Shown here: positions 35,210 to 44,059 of the stretch, one piece after another | Layout: each line of letters opens with the position of its first letter | Numbering within the stretch: the first letter of the stretch is position 1 | NCBI GenBank assembly: GCA_016719105.1 | Contig: JADKAQ010000001.1 | Span: forward strand, 682,001 to 746,000 | From: Gemmatimonadota bacterium | GTDB taxonomy: Bacteria > Gemmatimonadota > Gemmatimonadetes > Gemmatimonadales > Gemmatimonadaceae | Length of the DNA: 64,000 nt | Direction: 5' to 3' | Translations under genes and position numbers: made by a program | The notes under the pieces: model-generated | What the model saw: only the letters and a program-made list of their open reading frames with translations | Databases searched by the model: none | Told to the model about the DNA's origin: nothing

Positions 35210-36584
35210 TCCGTTCCGCGATCGGCGCCCTCCCTATTCGGAGGACGCCGAGCAGGCGGTGATCTCGGCGATGATGATGGATCGCAACGCCATCGTGCGT
35301 GCGATCGAGTTCGTCGACGATACGATGTTCTATCGCGAGGCGCACCGGCGCCTCTTTCGTGCGATGCTCTCGCTCAACGAGCGAGGGTCGGTCGTCGACG
35401 TCCTCACCCTTGCCAACGAGCTCTCGCTGCGCGGGGAGCTCGAGGTGTCGGGGGGGAAGGACTACCTCGCCGAACTCGTCGACGCCGTCCCCACGTCGGC
35501 CAACGTCGAGTACCACGCCAAGATCATCCGCGAGAAGGCGATCGTCCGTCGCCTCATCGAGACGTCGACCGAGATCATCACCTCGGCGTACGAAGGGAAG
35601 ACGACGTCGCACGACCTGCTCGACACGGCCGAGCAGCGCATCTTCCAGATCAACCAGTCGCGCAAGTCCGAGGGCTTCCATCGCATCAAGGAACTCCTCT
35701 GGCAGGCGATGGAGAAGATCGAGGAGCTGAGCCGCCACGGCGAGAGCGTGACCGGCGTCCCCTCCGGCTTCGACGACCTCGACAAGCTCACGTTAGGCTT
35801 CCAGCCGTCCGAACTGACGATCGTCGCCGCGCGTCCGTCGATGGGCAAGACCGCCTTCGTCCTCAACGTGGCACAGAACGCGGCCTACTACGGCAAGACG
35901 GCCGTGGCGCTCTTCTCCCTGGAAATGGCGAAGGAGCAGCTCGTGACGCGTATGCTCGCCGCCGAGGGGTGGGTCGATGCGCAAAAGCTGCGCAGCGGCA
36001 AACTGACCGACGACGACTTCCGCAACCTGGCCAAGGCCTCCGGCATCCTCGGCACGCTCCCCATCTGGATCGACGACACGCCAGGGCTCTCCATCCTCGA
36101 GATCCGCTCGCGTTGCCGGCGCCTCAAGGCCGAGAACAACATCGGGTTGATCATCATCGACTACCTGCAGCTCATCCAGGGGCCGGCCGATTCCGAGAGC
36201 CGCCAGCAGGAAGTGAGCTACATCTCGCGCTCGCTCAAGATCCTTGCGCGCGAACTCGAGGTTCCCGTCGTCTGCCTGTCGCAGCTCTCGCGCGGTCCGG
36301 AGCAGCGCACTGGCGAGAACAAGCGGCCGCAACTCTCCGACCTGCGCGAATCGGGGGCCATCGAGCAGGACGCCGACGTCGTGATGTTCCTCTATCGCCC
36401 CGAGTATTACGAAGGCGCGCACGACGAGCGCGGCGAACCGCGCCGCCTGGCCGACGGCACGCCGCTCGACGGGCTCGCCGAGGTCATCATTGGCAAGCAG
36501 CGCAACGGTCCGACCGACACGGTGCGCATGTACTTCCACAAGAAGTACACGCGCTTCGACAACTACTCGCCGCGCCAGGAGTGA
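35163..36584 (+). CDS. dnaB: Replicative DNA helicase DnaB
   Basis: Hexameric 5'-to-3' replicative helicase; 473 residues, normal length, no intein. The N-terminal primase-interaction domain starts PPYSEDAEQAVISAMMMD. The RecA-like motor has Walker A ARPSMGKTAFVLN, Walker B GLIIIDYLQLIQGP, the H4 loop VCLSQLSRGPEQR, and the arginine-finger/NTP block IGKQRNGPTDTVRMYFHKKYTRF. It overlaps the glycosylase gene by 47 bases and the radA start by one base (TGATG). Confidence 0.97.
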   Translation: MSSLLDDSSTAPAARDPFRDRRPPYSEDAEQAVISAMMMDRNAIVRAIEFVDDTMFYREAHRRLFRAMLSLNERGSVVDVLTLANELSLRGELEVSGGKDYLAELVDAVPTSANVEYHAKIIREKAIVRRLIETSTEIITSAYEGKTTSHDLLDTAEQRIFQINQSRKSEGFHRIKELLWQAMEKIEELSRHGESVTGVPSGFDDLDKLTLGFQPSELTIVAARPSMGKTAFVLNVAQNAAYYGKTAVALFSLEMAKEQLVTRMLAAEGWVDAQKLRSGKLTDDDFRNLAKASGILGTLPIWIDDTPGLSILEIRSRCRRLKAENNIGLIIIDYLQLIQGPADSESRQQEVSYISRSLKILARELEVPVVCLSQLSRGPEQRTGENKRPQLSDLRESGAIEQDADVVMFLYRPEYYEGAHDERGEPRRLADGTPLDGLAEVIIGKQRNGPTDTVRMYFHKKYTRFDNYSPRQE

Positions 36585-37969
36585 TGGCGGCGCGCGCCAA
36601 GTCGGTGTACCGCTGCACGGAGTGCGGCGCCGAACATCCCAAGTGGGCCGGGCGGTGCGAGGCATGCGGCGAATGGAACACGCTGGCTGAGGAGGCGGCG
36701 CCGCGCCCGGCCAAGCCGGCCGCGCGCTCGCGCGTGGCCCCGGGCACGCACCCGGCGGCCGCGGGGGCCGCGTCGCCGGTCAAGCTGCGCGACGTGCAGT
36801 CGGCGCGCGCCTCGCGGCTCTCCTCTGGCATTGCGGAGTTGGACTTCGTGCTCGGCGGGGGGATCGTGCCGGGGTCGATGGTGCTGGTGGGCGGCGAGCC
36901 CGGAATCGGCAAGTCGACCCTCCTGTTGCAGGTGGCGGGCTCGCTCACCGCGGGAGGAACCAACGTCCTCTACGTCTCGGGGGAGGAGTCGCCGCTGCAG
37001 GTCAAGCTGCGCGCCGAGCGGCTCGGACAGGCGGAAGAGGTGCAACTCCTCTGCGAAACGTCGTTGGAGCAGATCCTGGAGGTCGCCACTGCGGTGCGGC
37101 CGGCGGTGATGGTCGTCGACTCGATCCAGACAACGGCGACCGAGGAACTCGAGGGGGCGCCGGGGAACGTCGGGCAGGTGCGCGAGTGTGCCGCGCGCCT
37201 GATGCGCTACGCCAAGTCGGCGGGGGCGACGGTCATCGTCGTGGGGCACGTGACCAAGGGAGGCGGGATCGCCGGCCCCAAGACCCTCGAGCACATCGTC
37301 GATACGGTGCTGTACTTCGAGGGCGAAGGGACCGGCGACCATCGCATCCTGCGGGCGACGAAGAACCGCTTCGGTTCGGTCGACGAGATCGGCGTCTTTC
37401 GCATGACCGAGGACGGGCTCTTGGGGGTCGGCAATCCGTCGGCGCTCTTCCTCGGCGACCGCCAGGGGCGCGCATCCGGGAGCGCGATCACGGCGCTCCT
37501 CGAAGGGACGCGCCCGGTGCTCGTCGAGGTGCAGGCGCTGGCGGCCAAGGCCGGATTCGGGACGCCGCAGCGTGTCGCGACCGGCTTCGATGGACGGCGT
37601 CTTGCCTTGCTCCTCGCGGTGCTCGACAAGCGCGCGGGACTGTCCTTCGCTCCGCTCGACGTCTTCCTGAACGTGGTCGGGGGGCTGCGCATGCAGGAAC
37701 CCGCAGGCGATCTCGCGGTCGCGGCGGCGCTCGCCTCCAGCGTCTACGACCAGGCACTTCCCTCGGAGGCGGTCTTCATCGGCGAGGTCGGACTCGGCGG
37801 CGAGGTGCGCCCAGTCTCGCAGACCGAACGCCGACTGGCCGAGGCGGCGCAGCTTGGCTTTCGTACGGTGTACCTCTCGGAGCGCGCGCTGCCCCGCAAG
37901 TCGCCCGACGGCATCCGCGTGGTTGGGGTGGGAACGTTAGGCAACCTGTTCAAGGACCTGTTCCGCTGA
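36584..37969 (+). CDS. radA: DNA repair protein RadA
   Basis: Branch-migration helicase in recombination; 461 residues. N-terminal zinc finger CTECGAEHPKWAGRCEACGEW, RecA-like domain with Walker A GGEPGIGKSTLLLQ, the RadA-specific KNRFGS motif (ATKNRFGSVDEIG), and a C-terminal Lon-like domain (DLAVAAALASSVYDQALP). Start and stop overlap its neighbours as TGATG, so dnaB, radA and ispD are tightly coupled. Confidence 0.97.
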   Translation: MAARAKSVYRCTECGAEHPKWAGRCEACGEWNTLAEEAAPRPAKPAARSRVAPGTHPAAAGAASPVKLRDVQSARASRLSSGIAELDFVLGGGIVPGSMVLVGGEPGIGKSTLLLQVAGSLTAGGTNVLYVSGEESPLQVKLRAERLGQAEEVQLLCETSLEQILEVATAVRPAVMVVDSIQTTATEELEGAPGNVGQVRECAARLMRYAKSAGATVIVVGHVTKGGGIAGPKTLEHIVDTVLYFEGEGTGDHRILRATKNRFGSVDEIGVFRMTEDGLLGVGNPSALFLGDRQGRASGSAITALLEGTRPVLVEVQALAAKAGFGTPQRVATGFDGRRLALLLAVLDKRAGLSFAPLDVFLNVVGGLRMQEPAGDLAVAAALASSVYDQALPSEAVFIGEVGLGGEVRPVSQTERRLAEAAQLGFRTVYLSERALPRKSPDGIRVVGVGTLGNLFKDLFR

Positions 37970-38847
37970 TGCGTCACGAAACGTCGCACGACCCGCCGCA
38001 CGACCTGCAGCACACCCATCGCGGCGACGATCACCAGGATGACCACGAGCGTGACCACGACGCCACGGGCGACTCGCACGATGGGCACGACGTGGCGCGC
38101 GCGCCCGGTCACCTGCCGCGCGAGACGACGCCGGCGGAGCTGCGCCCCGAGTCTGCGGGACCGCGCGACGTCGGCGTCATCGTCGTGGCCGCGGGAAGCG
38201 GGTCGAGAACCGGACAGGCGGAGCTGAAGCAGTTTCGCTGGGTCGCCGGGAAACCCATGCTCCTGCACAGCCTGCAGGCCTTCCACCGGCGCGCCGACGT
38301 GGCGCAGGTCGTGGCGGTGCTTCCGCGTTCGGTCGCCGGCGATCCGCCCCCCTGGATCTTCCAGTGCGACGTCGACCGCCTGCTGGTCGGCGTTGGGGGG
38401 CGCGAGCGTGGCGACAGCGTCTGGAGTGGAATCGAGGACCTCGACGATGAGGTGGAGATCGTCGTGGTGCACGACGCGGCGCGCCCCCTCGTGACCGACG
38501 CGACCATCGACGCCGTGATCCGCCAGGCGCGGACCGGCACCGCGGCGGTCGCCGCACTGCCGGTCGTCGACACGCTCAAGGAGGTCGACGACGAAGGACG
38601 CATTGTGCGCACCGTCGACCGGGCCAAACTGTGGCGTGCGCAGACGCCGCAGGCCTTCCCGCGCGACATGCTCGAGCGCGCGCACCTGGAAGCGCGGCGC
38701 GCGGGAATCTCGGCCACCGACGACGCCGCGCTCTGCGAGCGCCTTGGCTTCCCCGTGGTCGTCGTGCGGGGGAGCGAACGCGCCATGAAGGTCACGGAAG
38801 CGGGCGACTTCGCGCGCGCCGAGGCCATCGCCCAGATCCCGGAATGA
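37969..38847 (+). CDS. ispD: 2-C-methyl-D-erythritol 4-phosphate cytidylyltransferase with His-rich N-terminus
   Basis: MEP-pathway enzyme coupling CTP to MEP; 292 residues against about 230 usual. Family blocks: VVAAGSGSRTGQAELKQF (CTP-binding loop), VVVHDAARPLV, AQTPQAFPRDML and SATDDAALCERLG. Residues 1-60 are an extra N-terminal stretch rich in His and Asp (about 12 His in the first 48 residues), with no internal ATG or GTG that would remove it. It could bind metal; this is inference. It overlaps radA by one base and the following gene by 4 bases. Confidence 0.93.
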   Translation: MRHETSHDPPHDLQHTHRGDDHQDDHERDHDATGDSHDGHDVARAPGHLPRETTPAELRPESAGPRDVGVIVVAAGSGSRTGQAELKQFRWVAGKPMLLHSLQAFHRRADVAQVVAVLPRSVAGDPPPWIFQCDVDRLLVGVGGRERGDSVWSGIEDLDDEVEIVVVHDAARPLVTDATIDAVIRQARTGTAAVAALPVVDTLKEVDDEGRIVRTVDRAKLWRAQTPQAFPRDMLERAHLEARRAGISATDDAALCERLGFPVVVVRGSERAMKVTEAGDFARAEAIAQIPE

Positions 38848-39515
38848 GCACCGCCTCGTTCTCGGTTCCGTTCTGGTCCCCCCCGGAGGTCGAAGCGTCG
38901 CTGCGGGAGACGATCGAGCACCTGCAGAACGGCGGGGTTTTGGCCTACCCGACCGAGACGGTGTACGGTTTCGGCACGGCGGTCGACCATGACGCCGTGG
39001 AGACGCTGGTGCAGCTCAAGCATCGTCCCCCGGCCAAGCCATTCCTCCTGCTCATCGCCGGGAGCGACATGCTGGCGCGGCTCGACCTCGCCCTGACGCG
39101 AGCGGCGTCGTCGCTGGCGGCGCGCCACTGGCCCGGCCCGCTCACGCTCGTGCTCACCGGGGGCGATCGCCGCGTCCCGCCTCGGCTGCGCGGCCCGGAG
39201 GGCGGAGTGGCCGTGCGCTGGACCTCGCACCCCGGGCTGCAGCGGCTGCTCCGGGCCTACGGCGACCCGATCACATCGACGAGCGCCAATCGTCCGCGAC
39301 AGCCCCCGGCGATGACGGCGGGTGAGATCGTGCAGCAGTGGCAACCCGAGATCGCCCGCGGGACCATTCGCCTGCTCGACGGGGGACGCCTGGTGGATTC
39401 GCCGCCATCGACCGTGGTCGATTGCACAGGGAGCCGTCCACGCGTCATTCGACCGGGGGCCATTTCGTCCGCCGTCCTTCGCGAGACGGTCCCCGACCTC
39501 GTGGGCGACCTCTGA
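38844..39515 (+). CDS. tsaC: L-threonylcarbamoyladenylate synthase
   Basis: Makes threonylcarbamoyl-AMP for the universal t6A37 tRNA modification; 223 residues of the Sua5/YciO/YrdC family. Blocks: GGVLAYPTETVYGFGTAV, KHRPPAKPFLLLIAG, WPGPLTLVL and the late PITSTSANRPRQPP plus PSTVVDCTG. It has no long Sua5 C-terminal domain, so TsaC-type. The ATG overlaps the ispD stop as ATGA. Confidence 0.94.
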   Translation: MSTASFSVPFWSPPEVEASLRETIEHLQNGGVLAYPTETVYGFGTAVDHDAVETLVQLKHRPPAKPFLLLIAGSDMLARLDLALTRAASSLAARHWPGPLTLVLTGGDRRVPPRLRGPEGGVAVRWTSHPGLQRLLRAYGDPITSTSANRPRQPPAMTAGEIVQQWQPEIARGTIRLLDGGRLVDSPPSTVVDCTGSRPRVIRPGAISSAVLRETVPDLVGDL

Positions 39516-39602
39516 CTCCTCCGATCGGGCGAATGCGCCGACCGGGGGCGACGAGTAGGTTCCCCCGTACCTGACTCCTCGACGCCACGGTCGAACGCCC
39601 TC

Positions 39603-40061
39603 GTGAAGATCCTCTTCGTCTGTACCGGCAATACCTGTCGCTCGCCGCTCGCCGAGGTCATCGCGCGACGCGAGGCCATCGAGCGCGGACGGTTGGACAT
39701 CGACATCGGAAGTGCCGGCACGAGCGCGTGGAACGGCGCCCCCGCCTCGGATGGGTCGCTGCTCGTGGCGCTGGAGCGGCACCTGGACCTCGGTGGACAT
39801 TCGGCGCAGCAGCTCACCGTCGACCTGGTGCAGGGGGCCGACCTGATCCTGACGATGGGGCCGCAGCACCTGGAGCGCGTGTTGGCGTTAGGCGGGGCGG
39901 GGAAGTCGCACCTGCTCACCGCCTTTGGGCGCCCGGACGGCGAGCCCGGGGCGATCCCCGATCCCTTCGGCGGGGATCTCGAGGTGTACCGCATGACGTT
40001 CGAAGAACTGCAGCGCGAGATCCGGCGCGTCTTCGACGCCCTCGACCCCGGACCGGCGTGA
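39603..40061 (+). CDS. Low-molecular-weight phosphatase, protein-arginine-phosphatase-like (YwlE type)
   Basis: Low-molecular-weight phosphatase fold of 152 residues. The P-loop is C7-T-G-N-T11-C-R13-S. Thr at position 11 is the residue that gives Bacillus YwlE its phospho-arginine specificity, where tyrosine phosphatases normally carry Ile or similar. The general-acid Asp is in IPDPFGG near residue 122. GTG start; the aroE start overlaps its stop (GTGA). No McsB-type arginine kinase is in the window, so the phospho-arginine role is inference from one residue. Confidence 0.9.
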   Translation: MKILFVCTGNTCRSPLAEVIARREAIERGRLDIDIGSAGTSAWNGAPASDGSLLVALERHLDLGGHSAQQLTVDLVQGADLILTMGPQHLERVLALGGAGKSHLLTAFGRPDGEPGAIPDPFGGDLEVYRMTFEELQREIRRVFDALDPGPA

Positions 40062-40882
40062 CCGACGCCCTCCCCGGCAGGCTGGTCCTCCTGGGGCACC
40101 CGGTGTCGCACTCGCTGTCGCCGGTCTTTCAGAACGCCGCGCTGCGCAGCGCCTGCATCGCGCTGGTCTACGAAGCGCTGGACGTTGCTCCGGAGGCGCT
40201 CGACGACACGCTGGCGCGCCTCGTGGCGCAGCGTGCCGCGGGGAACGTCACCATCCCGCACAAGGACGCCGTCTTCCGCGCCTGTCAGGTGACGAGCGCG
40301 GTGGCCGCGCGCGCCGAGGCCGTCAACACCTTCTGGGTCGATGACCTCGGTCGGCTGTCGGGAGACAACACCGATGTTGCCGGCTTCGACGCCCTCGCCG
40401 ACCACGTCGGTGTGGAGCGCGCGGGGGCCATCGTGGCCTGCATCGGGAGTGGCGGGGCGGCGGCGGCAGTCTGTACGGCCGTGGAGCGATGGCCGGGGGC
40501 GACGCTTCGGCTCTACGGGCGTTCGTCGGGGCGGAGCGCGGCGTTGGCCAATCGCTTCCCGGCCACGGTGCAGCTGGCGGACTCGCCGGCCGACGCGTTG
40601 CGTGGTGCGACGACGGTGGTGAACGCGACCCCCATCGGGATGCGCGACGACGCCCTCCCGGTTCCCGTCGACGAACTCCCGCGTGACGCTCGCGTGATGG
40701 ACCTGGTGTATCGTCCCGGCGAAACGCGGTGGGTCCGCGAAGCGCGCCGGGCCGGGCACCTGGCGCTCGATGGCTGCGAGATGCTCCTGCAGCAGGGGGC
40801 GGCGGCCTTCGAGCGGTGGTTCCATCGCCCGGCGGACCTCGTCGTCATGCGAGAGGCGCTCGCACGGGCGAGTCGGCGCTAG
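40058..40882 (+). CDS. aroE: Shikimate dehydrogenase
   Basis: Reduces 3-dehydroshikimate to shikimate with NADPH in aromatic amino-acid synthesis; 274 residues. Blocks: LLGHPVSHSLSPVFQNAAL (substrate-binding serines), GNVTIPHKDAV with the catalytic Lys, GDNTDVAGF, the nucleotide loop IGSGGAAAAV, and DGCEMLLQQGAAAFERW. The GTG start overlaps the preceding phosphatase stop. Confidence 0.95.
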   Translation: MTDALPGRLVLLGHPVSHSLSPVFQNAALRSACIALVYEALDVAPEALDDTLARLVAQRAAGNVTIPHKDAVFRACQVTSAVAARAEAVNTFWVDDLGRLSGDNTDVAGFDALADHVGVERAGAIVACIGSGGAAAAVCTAVERWPGATLRLYGRSSGRSAALANRFPATVQLADSPADALRGATTVVNATPIGMRDDALPVPVDELPRDARVMDLVYRPGETRWVREARRAGHLALDGCEMLLQQGAAAFERWFHRPADLVVMREALARASRR

Positions 40883-40915
40883 TCGCGGCCCCCGCCCCCA
40901 CGGGGAGGGCGAGCG

Positions 40916-41686
40916 ATGCAGCACAGGTGGCGACGGGCGGTGCAGCTGGCGCTGTTGCAGGTGGAGACAATCGTGCTCCCTCGCATGTGTGTCGTGTGCG
41001 AGGGTCTCATCTCACCTGGTCGATCATCCCTCGCGTGCGATGCCTGCTGGGGACGGGTCCCGCCGCTGCCGCGTCCGCGCTGCGATCGCTGCGGCCACCC
41101 CGTGGGTGGCGAGAGTTGTCGCTGGTGCCCGCTCCTCCCGCCGTACGTGCGCGCCGCCCGCTCCTGGTGCTGGGCCCCCGGTGGCGTGGCCGAGCGCCTG
41201 CTGTACGCCTTCAAGTACGATGGCTGGCGAGCGCTCGCGCCGGAGATGGCCGATCGGATGGCGCGACTGGACTGGCCAGAGGACGTCGTGCATGAGCGTG
41301 CGGCGCTCGTTCCGGTCCCGCTCGCCGCCGCGCGGGAGCGCGAGCGAGGATTCAACCAGAGCGCCGAACTGGCGCGTGCCCTCGCCCCGCGATTCGGAAT
41401 CCCGGTCTGGGACGATGTCATCGAACGCCCGAGGAGAACCACCAGTCAAACGCGATTGACACCGGAACAGCGTTTGTACAACGTTGCCCACGCCTTCCGG
41501 GTCGTCGCAGGGGCGCCGGCGAAATTGTACGGCGCCCATGTCATGTTGGTCGATGACGTGGTCACGACCGCCGCGACCCTGAACGAGTGCGCCTCCACGT
41601 TGTGGAACGCTGGGGCGCGGATCATCAGCTACGTCACCTTCGGCCGGGCCCGCGCAGCGGGTGACCAGCCGCTTACGCGAGGATGA
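40916..41686 (+). CDS. comF: ComF family phosphoribosyltransferase-like protein
   Basis: ComF-type protein of 256 residues: N-terminal zinc ribbon (CVVC, CDAC, CDRC, CRWC) followed by a phosphoribosyltransferase-like domain with the PRPP loop VMLVDDVVTTAATLNECA and the ComF block PVPLAAARERERGFNQSAELARAL. ComF is required for natural transformation in several bacteria, where it acts on incoming single strands. Start is ATG at 40916. Seven bases separate it from the gap gene. It is the only competence-linked gene in the window. Confidence 0.92.
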   Translation: MQHRWRRAVQLALLQVETIVLPRMCVVCEGLISPGRSSLACDACWGRVPPLPRPRCDRCGHPVGGESCRWCPLLPPYVRAARSWCWAPGGVAERLLYAFKYDGWRALAPEMADRMARLDWPEDVVHERAALVPVPLAAARERERGFNQSAELARALAPRFGIPVWDDVIERPRRTTSQTRLTPEQRLYNVAHAFRVVAGAPAKLYGAHVMLVDDVVTTAATLNECASTLWNAGARIISYVTFGRARAAGDQPLTRG

Positions 41687-41693
41687 GCGCAAC

Positions 41694-42701
41694 ATGGGCA
41701 TTCGGGTTGGCATCAACGGCTTCGGCCGCATCGGGCGTCAGGTCATTCGTGCGGCGAAGGAGCAGGGGGCGAACATCGACTTCGTCGCGGTGAACGACCT
41801 GACCGACACCAAGACGCTCGCACACCTGTTCAAGTACGATTCGGTGCACCGCACCTACAAGGGGACGGTGACCTCGACGTCGGATTCCATCACGGTCGAC
41901 GGCGACACGATCAAGGTCTTCGCGCAGAAGGATCCGGCGGCGCTGCCGTGGAAGGACCTCGGGGTCGACATCGTGCTCGAGTCGACGGGACGCTTCACGA
42001 GCGCGCCGGATGCGAAGAAGCACATCGACGGCGGCGCGAAGAAGGTGATCATCTCCGCGCCGGCCAAGGGCGAGGACATCACGATCGTCATGGGCGTCAA
42101 CCACGACAAGTACGACCCGGCCAAGCACCACATCATGTCCAACGCGTCGTGCACCACCAACTGTCTCGTGCCGCTGGTGAAGGTCATCCGCGACAACTTC
42201 GGCTTCAAGCACGGGTCGATGGTGACCATCCACTCGTACACGAACGACCAGAACGTCCTCGACCTCCCGCACAAGGACCTGCGTCGTGCGCGCGCCGCGG
42301 CGCTCTCGATCATCCCGACGACGACGGGGGCGGCAAAGGCCACCTCGCTCGTGATCCCCGAGGTGAAGGGGAAGATCGACGGCATCGCGATCCGCGTCCC
42401 GACCCCCGACGTGTCGCTCACCGAACTGACCGTCGAGGTGGAGAAGGCCACGACGATCGCCGAGGTCAACGCGGCGTTCAAGGCGGCGGCCGAGGGGCCG
42501 ATGAAGGGGGTCCTGCAGTACACCGAGGTCGAACTCGTCTCGTCGGACTACATCGGGAACCCGCACTCGTCCATCCTCGACGCGCTCAACACCAACGTGA
42601 TCGATGGGACGATGGTGAAGGTCTCGGGGTGGTACGACAACGAGTGGGGCTACGCCTGCCGCTGCGTCGACCTGATCCAGTACGTGGGCGCGAAGCTGTA
42701 G
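41694..42701 (+). CDS. gap: Glyceraldehyde-3-phosphate dehydrogenase, type I
   Basis: NAD-dependent glycolytic enzyme; 335 residues. NAD-binding INGFGRIGRQVIRAA, the catalytic Cys in SNASCTTNCLVPL (normal signature), and the late SGWYDNEWGYACRC. A GAGGA site lies 10 bases upstream of the ATG. First of the gap-pgk-tpiA glycolytic set, but separated from pgk by 156 structured bases. Confidence 0.97.
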   Translation: MGIRVGINGFGRIGRQVIRAAKEQGANIDFVAVNDLTDTKTLAHLFKYDSVHRTYKGTVTSTSDSITVDGDTIKVFAQKDPAALPWKDLGVDIVLESTGRFTSAPDAKKHIDGGAKKVIISAPAKGEDITIVMGVNHDKYDPAKHHIMSNASCTTNCLVPLVKVIRDNFGFKHGSMVTIHSYTNDQNVLDLPHKDLRRARAAALSIIPTTTGAAKATSLVIPEVKGKIDGIAIRVPTPDVSLTELTVEVEKATTIAEVNAAFKAAAEGPMKGVLQYTEVELVSSDYIGNPHSSILDALNTNVIDGTMVKVSGWYDNEWGYACRCVDLIQYVGAKL

Positions 42702-42719
42702 GACCCGCCTGACGAGAGT

Positions 42720-42857
42720 CGGGAGACGGATGGCGGGACTGCCGGCACCACGTGCGCCGGCAGTCGACGCCACCCGCCGCCCCGTGAACGCTCTCGCCTC
42801 GCCCCTGTGCCGCGCGCGGCGTGGTCGCGCGCCCTCCCGTCTCCCGTCTCCCGTCCC
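42720..42857 (+). promoter_or_regulatory. Structured gap-pgk intergenic region
   Basis: A perfect 10-base inverted repeat GACTGCCGGC / GCCGGCAGTC (42737-42746, 42756-42765) forms a strong local hairpin. Around it, CGGGAGACGG at 42720-42729 is exactly complementary to CCGTCTCCCG at 42837-42846 and again at 42844-42853, just before the pgk start. The RNA could fold so that the bases before the pgk ATG are paired. It may act as a gap terminator, an RNA processing site or a translation control element; no T-run follows. Confidence 0.5.
42834..42854 (+). repeat. Three tandem copies of CTCCCGT directly before pgk
   Basis: Three perfect 7-base tandem copies end 3 bases before the pgk ATG, in the space where a ribosome binding site would lie. 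The leader is thus pure pyrimidine apart from single G residues and has no Shine-Dalgarno match. Confidence 0.85.
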
Positions 42858-44054
42858 ATGAACAAGAAGACAATCCGCGACCTGCCCGATGCCTCCCTCA
42901 AGGGGAAGCGCGTGCTGGTGCGCGTCGACTTCAACGTCCCGCTCGACGACGCCGGCAACGTCACGGATGACACCCGCATCGTCGCCGCCCTGCCGACACT
43001 CGAGTACCTCGCCCAGCGCGGCGCCCGCGTGGTGCTGCTCTCGCACCTCGGTCGCCCCAAGGGAGGACCGGACCCGAAGTACTCGCTCGCCCCGGTCGCC
43101 AAGCGCCTGGCGGAGCGCACCAGCTGCAAGGTCCACTTCCACGGATCCTCGGCCGACGAGGCCGCCGTTGCAGCGACCAATGCGTTAGGCGACGGAGAGA
43201 TCCTCCTGCTCGAGAACACCCGGTTCCACAAGGGTGAGGAGAAGAACGACGAGGCGCTGAGCCGGTCGTTCGCGGCGTTAGGCGACCTGTACGTCAACGA
43301 TGCCTTCGGGTCCGCGCATCGGGCCCACTCGTCGACCGCCGGCGTGACCGCCTTCCTCAAGCCGGCCGTTGCCGGCTTCCTCATGGAGAAGGAACTCGAC
43401 TACCTCGGCACCGCCATCGCCGAACCCAAGCGTCCGTTCATCGCCATCCTCGGCGGCGCGAAGGTGTCAGGCAAGATCGATGTCATCGAGGCGCTCCTGC
43501 CCAAGGTCGACGGCCTGCTCGTGGGTGGTGCAATGGCCTGCACCTTCTTCAAGGCGATGGAGTTGGAGACCGGGAAGTCGCTCGTCGAGCCTGACCGCGT
43601 TGAACTCGCCGCGTCGCTCCTCGAGCGCGCGGGCTATCGCCTCACGCTCCCGCACGATGCGGTCGTGTCGACGGCGATGGACAATCCGGCGGGAGCGCAC
43701 GCGACCAAGCGTGATGCGATTCCGGCCGACGAGGCAATGTTCGACATTGGCCCGGACACGATGCAGTCGTACGCACGCGCCATCGAGTCGGCCAAGACGA
43801 TCCTGTGGAACGGCCCCATGGGGGTGTTCGAAGTCCCGCCCTTCAACGAGGGGACGTTGGCGATCGCGCGCGCGATGGCGAACGCCACGAAGGCCGGTGC
43901 GACGACGATCGTGGGCGGTGGCGACTCGGCCGCAGCGGTGGCCGAGGCGGGGTTGGAAAGCGCCATGAGCCATGTCTCCACCGGAGGCGGCGCATCGCTG
44001 GAGTTCCTCGAGGGGAAGAAGCTCCCCGGGGTTGAAGCGCTGGACGACAAGTGA
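42858..44054 (+). CDS. pgk: Phosphoglycerate kinase
   Basis: Glycolytic ATP-forming kinase; 398 residues. N-terminal VLVRVDFNVPLDD, substrate block LLSHLGRPKGGPDPKYSL, hinge and nucleotide regions AILGGAKVSGKIDVIEAL, WNGPMGVFE and the late IVGGGDSAAAV. The ATG follows three CTCCCGT repeats and has no Shine-Dalgarno sequence. The tpiA gene begins at or just after its stop. Confidence 0.97.
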   Translation: MNKKTIRDLPDASLKGKRVLVRVDFNVPLDDAGNVTDDTRIVAALPTLEYLAQRGARVVLLSHLGRPKGGPDPKYSLAPVAKRLAERTSCKVHFHGSSADEAAVAATNALGDGEILLLENTRFHKGEEKNDEALSRSFAALGDLYVNDAFGSAHRAHSSTAGVTAFLKPAVAGFLMEKELDYLGTAIAEPKRPFIAILGGAKVSGKIDVIEALLPKVDGLLVGGAMACTFFKAMELETGKSLVEPDRVELAASLLERAGYRLTLPHDAVVSTAMDNPAGAHATKRDAIPADEAMFDIGPDTMQSYARAIESAKTILWNGPMGVFEVPPFNEGTLAIARAMANATKAGATTIVGGGDSAAAVAEAGLESAMSHVSTGGGASLEFLEGKKLPGVEALDDK

Positions 44055-44059
44055 GGCCC

